A stretch of DNA of 64,000 nt from Actinomyces glycerinitolerans (lineage in GTDB: Bacteria > Actinomycetota > Actinomycetes > Actinomycetales > Actinomycetaceae): assembly GCF_900098745.1 (NCBI RefSeq), contig NZ_FQTT01000013.1:1-64000 (forward strand). The letters run 5' to 3'. Below, in pieces: positions 43,543 through 51,777 of the stretch (position 1 is the stretch's first letter; every line of letters starts with the position of its first letter). Made by a program: the position numbers and the translations under genes. The notes under the pieces were generated by a model, which saw nothing but the letters and a program-made list of their open reading frames with translations, made no database searches and was not told the DNA's origin.

Positions 43543-43719
43543 TGCGCGAAAGTAACAGCTCACGCATCGGCGGGCACAGCCCGGGAAGCCGTGCCGGGTA
43601 GTTCAGGGCCGGCAGGACCAACAGACACCGCTCGTCACCCACATTAGGCGCATTGCACATCCACTCAGGCACTGTGACCGTTGCCATAGGGACGAATGCC
43701 GGCTCGTTCCAGCAAGAGC

Positions 43720-43749
43720 TTGCCGTACCGCCGGGAAGTCAACTAAAAT
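43720..43749 (+). promoter_or_regulatory. promoter of the small HTH gene
   Basis: TTGCCG (43720-43725), 18 bp, TAAAAT (43744-43749), then 7 nt to the ATG at 43757. It is one of the best -35/-10 pairs in the window and is leaderless. Confidence 0.6.
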
Positions 43750-43756
43750 TGACGGC

Positions 43757-43951
43757 ATGAAAACCCTGATCGGCGCCGACGACGACGCACCATTGAAAGA
43801 GCTCGGACGCATCGTGCGCAAGCGCAGGCAACTCGACGCCGCCGAGGAAGTCGCCGTGCGCCGGGCGCGCAACGCCGGCCACAGCTGGACGGCCATCGGC
43901 GCCGCGCTGGGCATCAGCAAGCAGGCCGTCCATCGCCGCTACGGGAAGTAG
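43757..43951 (+). CDS. small helix-turn-helix protein
   Basis: This 64-residue protein is basic and consists of a helix (LKELGRIVRKRRQLDAAEEV) followed by an HTH, GHSWTAIGAALGISKQAVHR. Small proteins with this HTH are common in actinobacteria, but their targets are not known. A good leaderless promoter supports real expression. It may control the ABC exporter 410 bp downstream, which is inference only. Confidence 0.75.
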   Translation: MKTLIGADDDAPLKELGRIVRKRRQLDAAEEVAVRRARNAGHSWTAIGAALGISKQAVHRRYGK

Positions 43952-44361
43952 CACGCGAGACGCAGCCGAACCGGCGCCAGTTGGAACACACTCAGACGAA
44001 GCCCGGCCGCCCAGTCCGGACCGGTCAACGCCCCCGCCAGCAACGCCGATAATGTACATTATGTCATTTCTGGGTTGAGGCGTTGATCCGAGGACCAGGT
44101 CCGCCCGCCCCGCCCCAGGACCTGCCTCAAACTCAGAGGGCGCTCCTCCCCTCAGAGCCCCACACGCAACAGCGCGACCGCCGGCACTCAACCGTGCCCA
44201 GATTCCGATGCTGCTCGAATGCCGCTCACACGGAACACCCTGCCGCCGAGGGCAAGCTGTTGCGCAGTTCGCGGATCGTCAACTTGGTCCGGCCGAGCGG
44301 ATATGGGTCTACAGCCTCCCGCCGGCAACGAACCGCTTAGGAGTTCAAAGAAGGAGCCTCG
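43952..44361. other. 410-bp gap with a 14-bp perfect palindrome
   Basis: No gene is seen. ATAATGTACATTAT at 44049-44062 is a perfect palindrome in an AT-rich patch and contains ATGTACAT, a sequence typical of PadR-family operators. It lies about 300 bp before the ABC exporter genes. The rest is plain GC-rich sequence ending in the GAAGGAG ribosome site of the permease. Confidence 0.5.
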
Positions 44362-45492
44362 GTGTTTCTTGCTCTGCGTGAGATTCAGCATGAGCCCGGT
44401 CGTTTCGCGCTCGTCGTCTCGGTGATCACGCTGATCACCTACCTCACCTTCTTCCTCGCCTCCCTCGCCACCGGCCTGGCCGGCTCCTACCGGGCCATCG
44501 TGGACAGCTGGCACTCGGGCAGCATCATGGTCACCGAGGCGTCCAACGAGAACATCTCGGCCTCGCAAATGACCAACGACCAAGTGGTCCGCGCCACATC
44601 AATTGCCGAGGACGCCGACACGCATGCCTCACCCCTCATCTCCGTTCCCGTCGTGGCGCAGCTGCCTTCAAGGGCGGACGGGGACGGCGCTCAGGGCGAC
44701 GCGGAGAACGAGTCCAAGGCGGACGTCTTCGCCTTCGGCATCGACTTGGACGGCCGGCTCTCCCCCACCATCGTCTCCGGCTCCGGGATCACCGATCCGA
44801 CTAAAGAAGTCCTGGCCGACGAGAGCCTGCGGGCGGACGGACTGGCCGTCGGCGACACGGTTCGGCTCCTGGGCTCGGACCACGAGTGGACCGTCACCGG
44901 CCTGACTCGGGACACCACGTTCCAGGCCACCCCCGTACTCACCATGGATGCGAACGCCCTGCGCGAGAAGGGACCGGTCACCCAGTCCCCCGCGACCAGC
45001 GCCGTCGTGCTTGACGGCAACATCACGGAGGACTCGCGAGCGGTCGAGGCGGCCTCGGCCGCCGGGCTCACGCTTTTGACGACCGAGGAGCTGATTCAGA
45101 CGTTGCCCGGGTACTCCGCCCAGGTGCTGACATTCACCCTCATGATCGGCTCCCTCATTCTCGTGGGCGCACTGGTACTCGGGATCTTCCTCTACGTACT
45201 CACCCTCCAGAAGCGCCCGGTTCTGGGCATCCTGAGGGCGCGCGGGGTCCCCACCGGCTACCTCATCCGCTCCGGAGGCGCCCAGACCGCGGTCCTTGCG
45301 GCAACCGGCGTCCTGATGGGCCTGCTGCTGACCCTGCTGACCTCGGTCATCCTTCCAGACGTCGTCCCGTTCCGCCTGTCTGCGGGACTCAACGCCGTGA
45401 TCGCTACCGCCTTCATCCTGGTATCGGTCCTGGGAGGGCTGGCGTCGGTGCGCGTTATCGCCCGCATTGATCCTGTGGAGGCAATCTCATGA
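44362..45492 (+). CDS. ABC exporter permease, FtsX/MacB-like
   Basis: This 376-residue membrane protein has an N-terminal helix (FALVVSVITLITYLTFFLAS), a large outside domain (about 45-255) and three C-terminal helices with the FtsX pattern (VLTFTLMIGSLILVGALVLG; ILRARGVPTGYLIR; LGGLASVRVIARIDPVEAIS). This DevC/MacB-type layout is used for export of lipids, peptides or drugs. GTG 44362 has GAAGGAG upstream. It overlaps the ATPase gene by 4 nt. Confidence 0.87.
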   Translation: MFLALREIQHEPGRFALVVSVITLITYLTFFLASLATGLAGSYRAIVDSWHSGSIMVTEASNENISASQMTNDQVVRATSIAEDADTHASPLISVPVVAQLPSRADGDGAQGDAENESKADVFAFGIDLDGRLSPTIVSGSGITDPTKEVLADESLRADGLAVGDTVRLLGSDHEWTVTGLTRDTTFQATPVLTMDANALREKGPVTQSPATSAVVLDGNITEDSRAVEAASAAGLTLLTTEELIQTLPGYSAQVLTFTLMIGSLILVGALVLGIFLYVLTLQKRPVLGILRARGVPTGYLIRSGGAQTAVLAATGVLMGLLLTLLTSVILPDVVPFRLSAGLNAVIATAFILVSVLGGLASVRVIARIDPVEAIS

Positions 45493-46214
45493 GACACGAC
45501 GCCCATCTGCATACAGACGCGCCTACTGCGGCGGCAATGGCGCTGTCCGGGGTATCGCGCGACTACCACCAGGGCAGGGAGATCGTGCACGCACTGAGAA
45601 GCACGGATCTGGAAATCCACGGCGGTGAGCTTGTCGGCATCCTGGGCCCCTCCGGTTCGGGCAAGTCGACTCTTCTGACCGTTATGGGCGGATTGCGCAC
45701 GCCCACCACGGGTACCGTTGAAATCGACGGGAGCCCGTTCTCCGCGCTACCCGAGAAGAAGCGCGCGCAACTGCGTCGGCGATGCCTGGGCTTTGTGCTC
45801 CAGGGCTCGGGCCTGGTCCCGTTCCTGACTCTGGCCGACCAGTTCGCGCTGCATGACCGGGTGCTGCGGCGCGCCCCCGCCACGGAGCGTCGCGATGAGT
45901 TGCTCGCCATGCTGGGCATCGGGGAACGCGTTCGCGCCTACCCTTCCCAGATGTCTGGGGGTGAGAAGCAGCGCGCCGCGATCGCCGTCGCCGTGTACCA
46001 CGATCCCAAGGTGATCCTGGCCGATGAGCCCACGGCCGCACTAGATTCGCACCGGGCCCACGACGTGGCCCAGTTGCTCGCGCAGCAGACACACGAACTG
46101 GGTAAGGCGACGGTGATGGTCACCCACGATGAACGGATCCTGCCGGTCTGCGACCGGGTCATGGTCATGCACGACGGCGTGCTCAACGACCAGGGGCGTT
46201 ACGAGCCGCCGTGA
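45489..46214 (+). CDS. ABC exporter ATPase
   Basis: This 241-residue ATPase of the LolD/MacB group has Walker A GPSGSGKSTL, Q-loop LGFVLQGSGLVPFL, signature SGGEKQRAAIA, Walker B VILADEPTAALDS and switch His in VMVTHDERI. It energises the FtsX-like permease encoded just upstream; the two form a complete exporter. The substrate is unknown. Confidence 0.93.
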   Translation: MRHDAHLHTDAPTAAAMALSGVSRDYHQGREIVHALRSTDLEIHGGELVGILGPSGSGKSTLLTVMGGLRTPTTGTVEIDGSPFSALPEKKRAQLRRRCLGFVLQGSGLVPFLTLADQFALHDRVLRRAPATERRDELLAMLGIGERVRAYPSQMSGGEKQRAAIAVAVYHDPKVILADEPTAALDSHRAHDVAQLLAQQTHELGKATVMVTHDERILPVCDRVMVMHDGVLNDQGRYEPP

Positions 46215-46583
46215 CCCCCGCGGCTCAGGCACTGCGAGGACCTCTATGCCCTGCCGAGACGCCTGCGCGCAACGAGGCGTGCGCATGGCCCACCACCCCG
46301 CGCCTGTCCGGTCATCGGCAGGAACTAGTCCCCGGGAATATGTGCAGGTCATGTGGGCGGCAGTCGCCGGTGCGGCATATGCTTGCCCGGTATGGGAACC
46401 CACCACCCCGTGACATGGTCTAGAATGTTATGACATAGATGCGGCCAAGACGGCCGTTTGGTGGCCGGATGCACAACATCGGCCTGCCAAGGACTAGGCT
46501 TAGGCGGGATTTGTCGGACGGCCGCGCAAATCGGTCGGCCCGGTGTTACAGATTCATGCAGTAGTCTCACAAAGGAGTCGCCG
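46215..46583. other. 369-bp gap upstream of scrR
   Basis: No gene is seen. An AT-richer patch at 46409-46440 contains TAGAAT (46421-46426), a good -10 hexamer, between two TGACAT copies (46411-46416 and 46431-46436). The short dyad ATGT-TATG-ACAT (46425-46436) overlaps the second. This is the likely scrR promoter. Confidence 0.4.
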
Positions 46584-47588
46584 TTGGTCGTACGTCACGA
46601 ACCCACGCTGGCTGACGTCGCCGAAGTCGCCGGCGTCTCCCTAACGACCGTATCCCGGGTCCTCAACAACCGCGGATACCTCAGCCAGGCGACTAAGGAT
46701 CGAGTCGCCAAGGCGATCGCCCAGCTCAACTACCGGCCCAATCAGGTCGCCCGTGCGCTGCATGGCAAGTCGACCAACATCATCGGCGTAATCGTGCCGA
46801 CGGTCGCCCTCCCCTTCTTCGGCGAGCTCGCCGATGAAATCGAGACCGCCCTGGCCGAGCACCACTACCGGATGCTCGTGTGCAACTCGATGGGCCGGGC
46901 GGAGCGGGAGCGGGAGTACCTGGACCTGTTGGTCTCCCACCGCGTCGATGGCATCATCTCTGGCGCTCACAACGACGACCTCAGCGAGTACCAGACGGTA
47001 CGTATGCCGCTGGTGACGATCGACCGGGACATCTCCCCCACGATCCCGAACATCCGCTGCGCCAACGAGGCGGCCGCACACCAGGCCACTCGTTTGCTGC
47101 TGGATCGCGGGGCCCTCCGCCCTGCGCTACTCACCTCACGCACGGGTCCGCACAACCGGCGCGAGGCCGGTTACCGGAGTGTCCTGGAGCAGGCCGGCGT
47201 CGAGCCGCTCATCTTCACCGTCGACTTCCATACTCCCGATGACGAGCGGGCCCGTCTCATCGACGCCCACCTGGACGCCGCAGCAGACCAGATCGACGCC
47301 GTCTTCGCCACCGATGACCTGTCTGCGGCCGCGGTCCTGGACTGGGCCGAGCGCCACGGCCGGCGCGTGCCAGAGGACTTCAAGGTGATCGGATTCGACG
47401 GAACCTCCGCCGTGCGGCGCGCTCTGCCGGGCCTGGCCACGGTCCGCCAACCCCTGACCGACATGGCGCACGCCGCCGTCGAGGTGCTGCTGGCCCAGAT
47501 TCAGGCGCATGCCAATGGTGAGGACGCCACTCCGGTGGACTCCCCCATAGAGCTGCCCGGAGAGCTGCTTCCCGGCAAGACGACGTAG
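46584..47588 (+). CDS. scrR: LacI-family regulator of the sucrose genes
   Basis: The 334-residue repressor has an N-terminal HTH (TLADVAEVAGVSLTTVSRVL) with hinge helix NQVARALHGKSTNIIGVIVP and a periplasmic-binding-protein-like sensor domain. The TTG 46584 start is set by AAAGGAG 6 nt upstream; a longer frame begins at 46458 without support. It faces scrA, from which it is separated by a bidirectional hairpin, and scrB lies beyond. It probably binds the LacI-like site at 49841-49850. Confidence 0.85.
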   Translation: MVVRHEPTLADVAEVAGVSLTTVSRVLNNRGYLSQATKDRVAKAIAQLNYRPNQVARALHGKSTNIIGVIVPTVALPFFGELADEIETALAEHHYRMLVCNSMGRAEREREYLDLLVSHRVDGIISGAHNDDLSEYQTVRMPLVTIDRDISPTIPNIRCANEAAAHQATRLLLDRGALRPALLTSRTGPHNRREAGYRSVLEQAGVEPLIFTVDFHTPDDERARLIDAHLDAAADQIDAVFATDDLSAAAVLDWAERHGRRVPEDFKVIGFDGTSAVRRALPGLATVRQPLTDMAHAAVEVLLAQIQAHANGEDATPVDSPIELPGELLPGKTT

Positions 47589-47635
47589 CCGTCGTCTTCT
47601 CCCGCCGCTCCCCCACGCCGCGGCATGCGGGGGTG

Positions 47636-47683
47636 CGAAGGCCGGTGGCCGCCCCGGTTTCCCGGGACGGCCACCGGCCTTCG
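47636..47683. terminator. bidirectional hairpin between scrR and scrA
   Basis: A perfect 16-bp stem, 47636-47651 with 47668-47683, around a 16-nt loop. It lies between two convergent genes and is GC-rich with a short T stretch on the plus-strand side. Confidence 0.85.
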
Positions 47684-47716
47684 TTTACGGGACTCGGCAG
47701 GTCCTACACGCGCGGC

Positions 47717-49738
47717 TCAAGCGCCCACCGGCTCGGTGGCGGGGGCGACGGCGTACAGCGCGTCGCCGCGGTCGACTGCGCCGGTGTGCTCGTCGGTGAC
47801 GCCACCGAAGGCGGTCGCGTTGGACACCACGATCGGGGTGACGGTCTGGTAGCCGTCCGCGGTTACGCCGGCCCAGTCGACCTCGACCAGCGTCTGTCCG
47901 CGCAGCACCTTGTCACCGGCGGAGACCCGCGGGGTGAAGTGCTTGCCGTTCAGTTCAACGGTGTCCATGCCGACGTGGATCAGCAGCTCGACGCCGCTGG
48001 CAGAGCGGATGCCGTAGGCGTGGCCGGTCGGGAAGGCGACCAGCACCTCGCCATCAACCGGCGAGACGACGGGCCCGGAGTCCGGCACCACCGCCAGGCC
48101 CGGACCAAGCATCCCGGAGGCGAAGGTCTGGTCCTGCACCTCGGACAGCGGTACCGCCCGCCCCTGGATGGGAGAGGTGATGGTGAAGTCGGTGGCGGCC
48201 TCGGCGGGCAGTTCGACGGTGGCCGCATGCGCCTTGGTGGCCTCGGCCTCCAGCGCCGCCTCGTCCACCTCATCGTCTGCGGCGAAGGACGCCTGCCCCT
48301 TGGGAGTACGGCCGTAGACGAAGGCGGCTGCGAAGGCGATGATGAAGGTGGCAATCTCCAGCACCACGTAGATCGGGATCTTATCGGTGATGATAGAGAC
48401 GAAGCCGACGAATCCGGCGGCGCCCAGAGCGGCACCGCGCACGTGGAACAGGGCCACGCCGGCACCACCGATGGCGGCAGCCCCCATACCGATGAAGAAC
48501 GGCCAGCGCAGGCGCAGGTTCACACCGAAGATGGCCGGCTCGGTGATACCGAAGACGGCGGAGACACCACCGGCACCGGCAAGACCCTTCATCTTGGCAT
48601 CCTTGGTGAGGGCGAAGACCGCCAGGGCGACGGCACCCTGGGCGACGTTGGCCATGGAGGCGATCGGGAAGATGAAGTCACCGACGCCGCCGTTGACGGG
48701 CAGCAGCGGGATCTCGACGGCCGGGAAGGACTGGTGCAGACCGGTGACCACGATCGGCGAGTAGACCAGGCCGAACAGGAAACCACCGACCGGGCCGAGG
48801 GTGTTGTAAGTCCAGTCCAGGCCCTCGGTGATCCAGATGGACAGCTGCCGGGTGATGGGACCGACGATCACGAAGGTGAGGAAGCCGGTCAGCAGCATGG
48901 TGATCAGCGGCGTTAGCAGGAAGTCCGCGGTTCCCGACAGCCGCTTGTGCAACCACTTCTCGATGGTGGATAGGATCCAGGCGACGCACAGCACCGGGAT
49001 GACCATCGCCTGGTAGCCGATCTTGTCGACCGTCAGGCCGAACAGGCTCCAGGTGTCGGAGGCGCCCATGTACTCCCAGAAGGCCTGGGCGGCGTCCTCC
49101 TTGGCCATGTCATATGCGGACAGCAGCGAGGTGGAGACCATGGCGGCACCCATCGCCGCACCCAGGTAGACATTGCCGCCGAAGCGCTTGGTGGCCGAGT
49201 AGCCGACCAGCACCGGCAGGAAGGCGAAGGCCGCCGAGGAGATCATGTTGATCAGGTCGGCGTAGTCGGTCAGCCAGGTGTAGTGCCCGACCAGCGAGTC
49301 GCCGTGCAGGAAGAAGAGCAGGCCCTCGGCTCGGAGCACGTTGTTGATCGCCATCATCAGACCGCCGGCGATCAGGGCGGGAAGGATCGGGACGAAGATG
49401 TCCGCGATCATCTTGATGAAGCGGGAGACGATATTGCCGCTCTTGGCGGCCTCCTGCTTGGCCTCGTCCTTGGAGACCTCCTTGACCCCGCCGGTCTTGA
49501 CCATCTCGTCGAACACGATGTCGACGTCGCCGGGACCGACGATGATCTGGAACATACCGCCGGCGACGAAGGTGCCCTTGAGATCGGGATCCTTGTCCAG
49601 CGCCTTCTGATCCACCTTGTCCATGTCATTAAGGACAAGGCGCAGGCGGGTCGCGCAGTGCGCGGCCGCATTGATGTTATCCGCGCCACCGACGTATGTC
49701 AGGACGTCTTTCGCCACGCGGGCGTGATCCATAGCCAC
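47717..49738 (-). CDS. scrA: PTS sucrose transporter EIIBCA
   Basis: This 673-residue protein takes up sucrose and phosphorylates it to sucrose 6-phosphate. The order is EIIB (1-85; phospho-Cys in AAHCATRLRL), EIIC with about ten membrane helices, then EIIA (about 520-673; phospho-His in LLIHVGMDTVELNGKHF). The start is GTG 49738, with AAAGGAAG upstream; ATG 49732 is also possible. Sucrose rather than beta-glucoside is chosen because a GH32 enzyme and a LacI regulator adjoin. It needs general EI and HPr. Confidence 0.9.
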   Translation of the reverse strand: MAMDHARVAKDVLTYVGGADNINAAAHCATRLRLVLNDMDKVDQKALDKDPDLKGTFVAGGMFQIIVGPGDVDIVFDEMVKTGGVKEVSKDEAKQEAAKSGNIVSRFIKMIADIFVPILPALIAGGLMMAINNVLRAEGLLFFLHGDSLVGHYTWLTDYADLINMISSAAFAFLPVLVGYSATKRFGGNVYLGAAMGAAMVSTSLLSAYDMAKEDAAQAFWEYMGASDTWSLFGLTVDKIGYQAMVIPVLCVAWILSTIEKWLHKRLSGTADFLLTPLITMLLTGFLTFVIVGPITRQLSIWITEGLDWTYNTLGPVGGFLFGLVYSPIVVTGLHQSFPAVEIPLLPVNGGVGDFIFPIASMANVAQGAVALAVFALTKDAKMKGLAGAGGVSAVFGITEPAIFGVNLRLRWPFFIGMGAAAIGGAGVALFHVRGAALGAAGFVGFVSIITDKIPIYVVLEIATFIIAFAAAFVYGRTPKGQASFAADDEVDEAALEAEATKAHAATVELPAEAATDFTITSPIQGRAVPLSEVQDQTFASGMLGPGLAVVPDSGPVVSPVDGEVLVAFPTGHAYGIRSASGVELLIHVGMDTVELNGKHFTPRVSAGDKVLRGQTLVEVDWAGVTADGYQTVTPIVVSNATAFGGVTDEHTGAVDRGDALYAVAPATEPVGA

Positions 49739-49837
49739 CCGGGCTTCCTTTCTGTGGGAACTGATCACTCTGCATTGAGCTCGACGGAAGGTTCCGGTAC
49801 GCCGGGGGTCGGTCGCCGACCGGGCGCTTAGACCTAT

Positions 49838-49881
49838 GTCAAACGTTGGTCAGACTACCTTCGCCCCTGAAGTTCCGCAAC
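49838..49881 (-). promoter_or_regulatory. scrA promoter with LacI-type operator
   Basis: On the minus strand TTGCGG (49876-49881) and TAGTCT (49853-49858) are exactly 17 bp apart. Immediately downstream is CCAACGTTTG (49841-49850), a near-palindrome with the AACGTT centre of LacI-family sites. Repressor bound at the transcription start would block scrA. Confidence 0.65.
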
Positions 49882-49946
49882 CTTTGGGGCCGGGCAATTC
49901 GCCGCGTTGACGCGCCCCGCCGCGGACGCGCGCCCCAAGCCTGCAC

Positions 49947-51476
49947 TCAGTCGTAAACGACGGTGCCCGCCGTCAGTTGCGCTCCGTCGTCGGCCAGCAG
50001 GCCGGCACCGGTGGCGTGCGGGGCGACGAAGCTGCGCAGAGTGAAGGCGATCTCGCCGTCACCGACGAACACCTCGGTAATGGAACGGTCGTGCAGCACC
50101 TCCAGTCGCGGCGCCGTGCCTGCGGGCAGGGTGACGATGCGGGTGGCGCCGTGCTGCGTGTAGCGCGAGCGGGACCGATCCACGATCAACTGCGTGGCGC
50201 CGTCGGTGGCACGGGCAAGCTCGATGGTGACGCAGGAGTCGGCGGTGCCGATCCGCAGCCCCCACCGGTCCGCATCGGGCGCGGCCTGGAGACGCAACTG
50301 CCAGGAGCGGTGCCCCTCCAATTCCCGGATGGGGGCGGCCGCTTGACGGCCCTCCCCCACCAGGGTTAGCCCAGGCGTGGCGTCGCTCGGCGTTGTCACC
50401 GGCCGTTGTAGCAGGCGACCGCCGCGCAGGGTCAGCACGCGCGGCACCGTCAAGGCATGCACCCAGCCGCCGGTGTCGATCGAAGGCTGATCATCCTCGG
50501 AGGCGTTGCCCGCCCACGCGGTCAGCAGGACCGGGCCGGGCTCGCTGGGACGCCGTGCGAAGGCCTGCGGCGCATAGAACTCGAATCCGCGGTCCAGCTC
50601 GGCGAAGGTCCCGTCGCACTCGCGCAGCTCGGTGCCCACCAGGCGGCCGACGGTGTAGACGCAGGGGAAGATGTTCTCGTAGCCCTCGGTGTCGGGGGCG
50701 ACTCCCTGCGGGCACCAGATCAGCACGTCACGCACCTGCCCGGTAAGCTCGTCGGTCAGGTGCACCAGGCCGGGGCACTCCCACATGTAGCCGAAGTGGT
50801 CGAAGGCGCCGCCGGCGTCGGGGAAGGTCAACTCACCCTCCAGCTCCCACTCACGCAGGTCGGTTGAGCGGTACAGCAGTGCGGTTCCGGTCAGGTCTTC
50901 GCGCTGGACGCCCAGAAGCATGCGGAAGCTGCCGGGTTCATCGGGATCGCGCCACACCTGCGGGTCACGGTAGTGAGCGGTGTAGCCGGCGGGGTGGTCG
51001 GGCAGCAGCGGATTGTCCGGCCACTTGGTGAAGCCGGCCAGGTCGGGGCTGGTGACCAGGCACTGGCTGGCGGTGCGCTCATCGGTGACCGGATCCTTGA
51101 GGTTGCCGGTGTAGAAGAACTGGTAGGGGGCGCCGGCTGGGGCCGCGGCGGTCTCCTCCGCCTCCAGCACGAGCGCACCGCCGGAGTAGGCGCCGGAGCG
51201 GTCGTAGAACGAGTCGGGGATGATGGCCGGATCGTGGTGGGTCCAGTGCAGCAGGTCCCTGGAGGAGGCGTGTCCCCAGTACACCAGCTTGCGGTGTGGG
51301 TGGAAGGGGCTGAACTGGTAGAAGGCGTGGTAGGTGCCGGAGTCCACCAGCAGGCCATTGGGGTCATTGAGCCGTCCGACGGGCGGGGCCAGATGCACCA
51401 CGGGGTAGTCGGGGTCTGCGGCTGCGTGTGAGCGGGCTACAGCCTCCAGGGCGGCCGCTCTCAGATCCTCGGTCAT
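49947..51476 (-). CDS. scrB: sucrose-6-phosphate hydrolase (GH32)
   Basis: This 509-residue glycoside hydrolase splits sucrose 6-phosphate into glucose 6-phosphate and fructose. GH32 hallmarks are VGRLNDPNGLLV (nucleophile Asp), HYRDPQVWRD (transition-state Asp) and MWECPGLVHL (acid/base Glu). There is no signal peptide, so it is cytoplasmic, fitting a phosphorylated substrate. It lies upstream of scrA on the same strand with a 208-bp gap that carries the scrA promoter. Its own start has a leaderless -10 box. Confidence 0.93.
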   Translation of the reverse strand: MTEDLRAAALEAVARSHAAADPDYPVVHLAPPVGRLNDPNGLLVDSGTYHAFYQFSPFHPHRKLVYWGHASSRDLLHWTHHDPAIIPDSFYDRSGAYSGGALVLEAEETAAAPAGAPYQFFYTGNLKDPVTDERTASQCLVTSPDLAGFTKWPDNPLLPDHPAGYTAHYRDPQVWRDPDEPGSFRMLLGVQREDLTGTALLYRSTDLREWELEGELTFPDAGGAFDHFGYMWECPGLVHLTDELTGQVRDVLIWCPQGVAPDTEGYENIFPCVYTVGRLVGTELRECDGTFAELDRGFEFYAPQAFARRPSEPGPVLLTAWAGNASEDDQPSIDTGGWVHALTVPRVLTLRGGRLLQRPVTTPSDATPGLTLVGEGRQAAAPIRELEGHRSWQLRLQAAPDADRWGLRIGTADSCVTIELARATDGATQLIVDRSRSRYTQHGATRIVTLPAGTAPRLEVLHDRSITEVFVGDGEIAFTLRSFVAPHATGAGLLADDGAQLTAGTVVYD

Positions 51477-51482
51477 GTGGCG

Positions 51483-51488
51483 ACACTA
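51483..51488 (-). promoter_or_regulatory. -10 box of scrB, leaderless
   Basis: TAGTGT on the minus strand, then 6 nt, then the scrB ATG at 51476. A CTAAC/GTTAG inverted pair (51486-51490 and 51501-51505) overlaps it and could be an operator. Confidence 0.45.
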
Positions 51489-51540
51489 ACAGCCGGACTC
51501 GTTAGGCATCACCCGAACGCGCACACGAGGTGTCGGCGGT

Positions 51541-51777
51541 TTAGTGGAAGTACGGGATGATGAGCCACAGCCCGAACAGGGCGATGGCCACCACGCAGGC
51601 GATGAAGAAGCCCGCGGCCACTTCGGCGGCGTGCAGCCCGTTCACCTCGCCGGACTGCCGCTTGATGCGCACCGCGGTGAGCATGCGCACGGCCGCGGAG
51701 GTGACGGCGAGGATGAAGGCCGCTCCGACCACGGTGACCAGCGTGACCAGGCCCAGCGAGGACCAGTCGATGCTCAT
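51541..51777 (-). CDS. small membrane protein beside the phosphate transporter
   Basis: This 78-residue protein has two hydrophobic segments, LGLVTLVTVVGAAFILAVTS and AGFFIACVVAIALFGLWLII, joined by a short polar loop. It overlaps the pit stop by 4 nt and is therefore co-translated. Similar small proteins are seen next to actinobacterial PiT genes, which suggests an accessory subunit, but its role is unknown. Confidence 0.7.
   Translation of the reverse strand: MSIDWSSLGLVTLVTVVGAAFILAVTSAAVRMLTAVRIKRQSGEVNGLHAAEVAAGFFIACVVAIALFGLWLIIPYFH

Noticed and set aside
43603..43920. 105-residue minus-strand frame over the small HTH gene
   Set aside because: It has no motif and no promoter, while the plus-strand HTH gene has both.
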